A stretch of DNA of 6,232 nucleotides, taken from the NCBI GenBank assembly GCA_964617105.1, contig CAZTWC010000230.1, forward strand, positions 1-6,232, read 5' to 3'. This DNA comes from CAZTWC01 sp964617105 [NCBI: uncultured Myxococcia bacterium]. Its GTDB lineage: Bacteria; CAZTWC01. Under the pieces are notes generated by a model, which was not told where the DNA came from, ran no database searches, and saw nothing but the letters and a program-made list of their open reading frames with translations. Made by a program: the position numbers and the translations under genes. Of the stretch, positions 5,617-6,232 are shown piece after piece; within the stretch, counting starts at the first letter, position 1, and each line of letters starts with the position of its first letter.

Positions 5617-5650
5617 CCGTCCAGCGAAAACGATCGTTTTTTGTGGACGG
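5617..5650. promoter_or_regulatory. palindromic site 2 with the same heptamer and an inner palindrome
   Basis: CCGTCCA (5617-5623) and TGGACGG (5644-5650) flank a perfect 14-bp palindrome, AAAACGATCGTTTT (5627-5640). The heptamers are the same as in the site at 5573-5591. The whole 34-bp element is symmetric apart from three base positions on each side. It ends 47 bp before the ORF6N gene start. It may be a second binding site for the same protein, so the two sites together could be a resolution/crossover region or a shared operator for the divergent genes. Confidence 0.6.
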
Positions 5651-5697
5651 GTTGGCTCTCCTGAAATTAACTATTCTGAAAGTTCATTTAGGTTCCA

Positions 5698-6231
5698 ATG
5701 GCAAAAGATCAAAACAAATCACTAGAAATTATCCCCCGGGAGATAATTGAACATAAAATATACCTTATTCGAGGCCAGAAAGTGATGCTGGATAGTGACC
5801 TGGCGGTGATGTATGGGGTGGAAACTAAACGATTAAATGAGCAGGTTAAAAGAAATCAAGAAAGATTCCCTTCTGAATTCATGTTTCAGCTAACAAATCA
5901 AGAGTTTAGAACCTTGAAGTCGCAAATTGCGACCTCAAGTTGGGGTGGACGAAGAATACCACCATATGCTTTTACAGAGCACGGAGTGGCAATGCTGTCT
6001 GGGGTGTTGCATAGCAAAAGAGCCATCCAGGTCAATATTCTCATTATCAGAGCATTTATTCAAATGCGCCAAATGCTCGCGGAACACGCAGAAATATGGC
6101 GAAAGATAGAATCATTAGAAAAAAACGTCAATTTCCAGGGAGTCCAACTGAGCACTCTCATCGAGGAAGTTAACAAACTGTTGCCAGGGAGGCTGGTTGA
6201 GGTGAAGGAGATTAAGGGGTTTCGGGATTAG
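5698..6231 (+). CDS. ORF6N-domain DNA-binding protein
   Basis: A 177-residue protein that is complete, ending one base before the window edge. Residues about 12-103 form an ORF6N domain, the KilA-N-related DNA-binding module of phage and mobile-element proteins. Hallmarks are IRGQKVMLDSDLAVMYGV (24-41), LNEQVKRNQERFP (46-58), EFMFQLT (60-66), SWGGRRIPPYAFTEHGVAML (81-100) and VLHSKRAI (103-110). A helical segment (about 115-162) with heptad-like LAEHAEIWRKIESLEKNV is probably a coiled coil. The C-terminus is charged. TTAGG five bases before ATG 5698 is an acceptable ribosome site. The length is normal for the family, whose molecular role is poorly defined (antirepressor-like or transcriptional regulator). 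It is divergent from the broken recombinase, with the palindromic heptamer block between them, and is the only intact gene in the AT-rich part. Confidence 0.92.
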   Translation: MAKDQNKSLEIIPREIIEHKIYLIRGQKVMLDSDLAVMYGVETKRLNEQVKRNQERFPSEFMFQLTNQEFRTLKSQIATSSWGGRRIPPYAFTEHGVAMLSGVLHSKRAIQVNILIIRAFIQMRQMLAEHAEIWRKIESLEKNVNFQGVQLSTLIEEVNKLLPGRLVEVKEIKGFRD

Positions 6232-6232
6232 A

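Overview
The window looks like bacterial chromosome from a diderm (Gram-negative-type) organism of moderate GC. The support is two consecutive lipoprotein-type signal peptides, a large membrane sensor with a periplasmic-type domain, and a tRNA gene that encodes its own CCA. The sensor architecture (periplasmic domain, 7TMR-DISM membrane block, GAF, SpoIIE-type PP2C phosphatase) is common in spirochaetes, Bdellovibrio-like and delta-proteobacterial lineages and several uncultured phyla. I cannot name the species or fix the phylum from this window.

Left part (1-412): a short 3' remnant that reads like the C-terminus of a DDE transposase, a GC-rich hairpin with 12-bp perfect arms, and an AT-rich hairpin in front of the first complete gene. 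Middle (413-4448): the intact conserved core. A secreted lipoprotein gene of unknown function (413-1288) is followed with no gap by the 835-residue sensor phosphatase (1289-3796), so the two are almost certainly one operon. Next come tadA (3844-4326), the tRNA adenosine-34 deaminase, and a tRNA-Ser(CGA) gene (4359-4448).

Right part (4449-6231): visibly more AT-rich, and most of it carries no intact gene. It holds a four-unit 9-bp tandem repeat, two truncated gene starts facing each other (a possible YggT-like start on plus and an HU/IHF start on minus), and a serine recombinase broken by two frameshifts. Between the recombinase and the following gene lies a 78-bp block with four copies of the heptamer TGGACGG in two palindromic groups. 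The only intact gene here is an ORF6N-domain DNA-binding protein (5698-6231), divergent from the recombinase. Starting at the 3' end of a tRNA gene, this region looks like a decayed mobile or accessory island.

Functionally, the lipoprotein and sensor phosphatase probably form an envelope-signal pathway that ends in serine/threonine dephosphorylation in the cytoplasm, as in partner-switching control. TadA and tRNA-Ser are translation housekeeping. The best candidates for something undescribed are the lipoprotein/sensor pair and the heptamer palindrome block between the recombinase remnant and the ORF6N gene. I see no CRISPR array, rRNA or complete insertion sequence.
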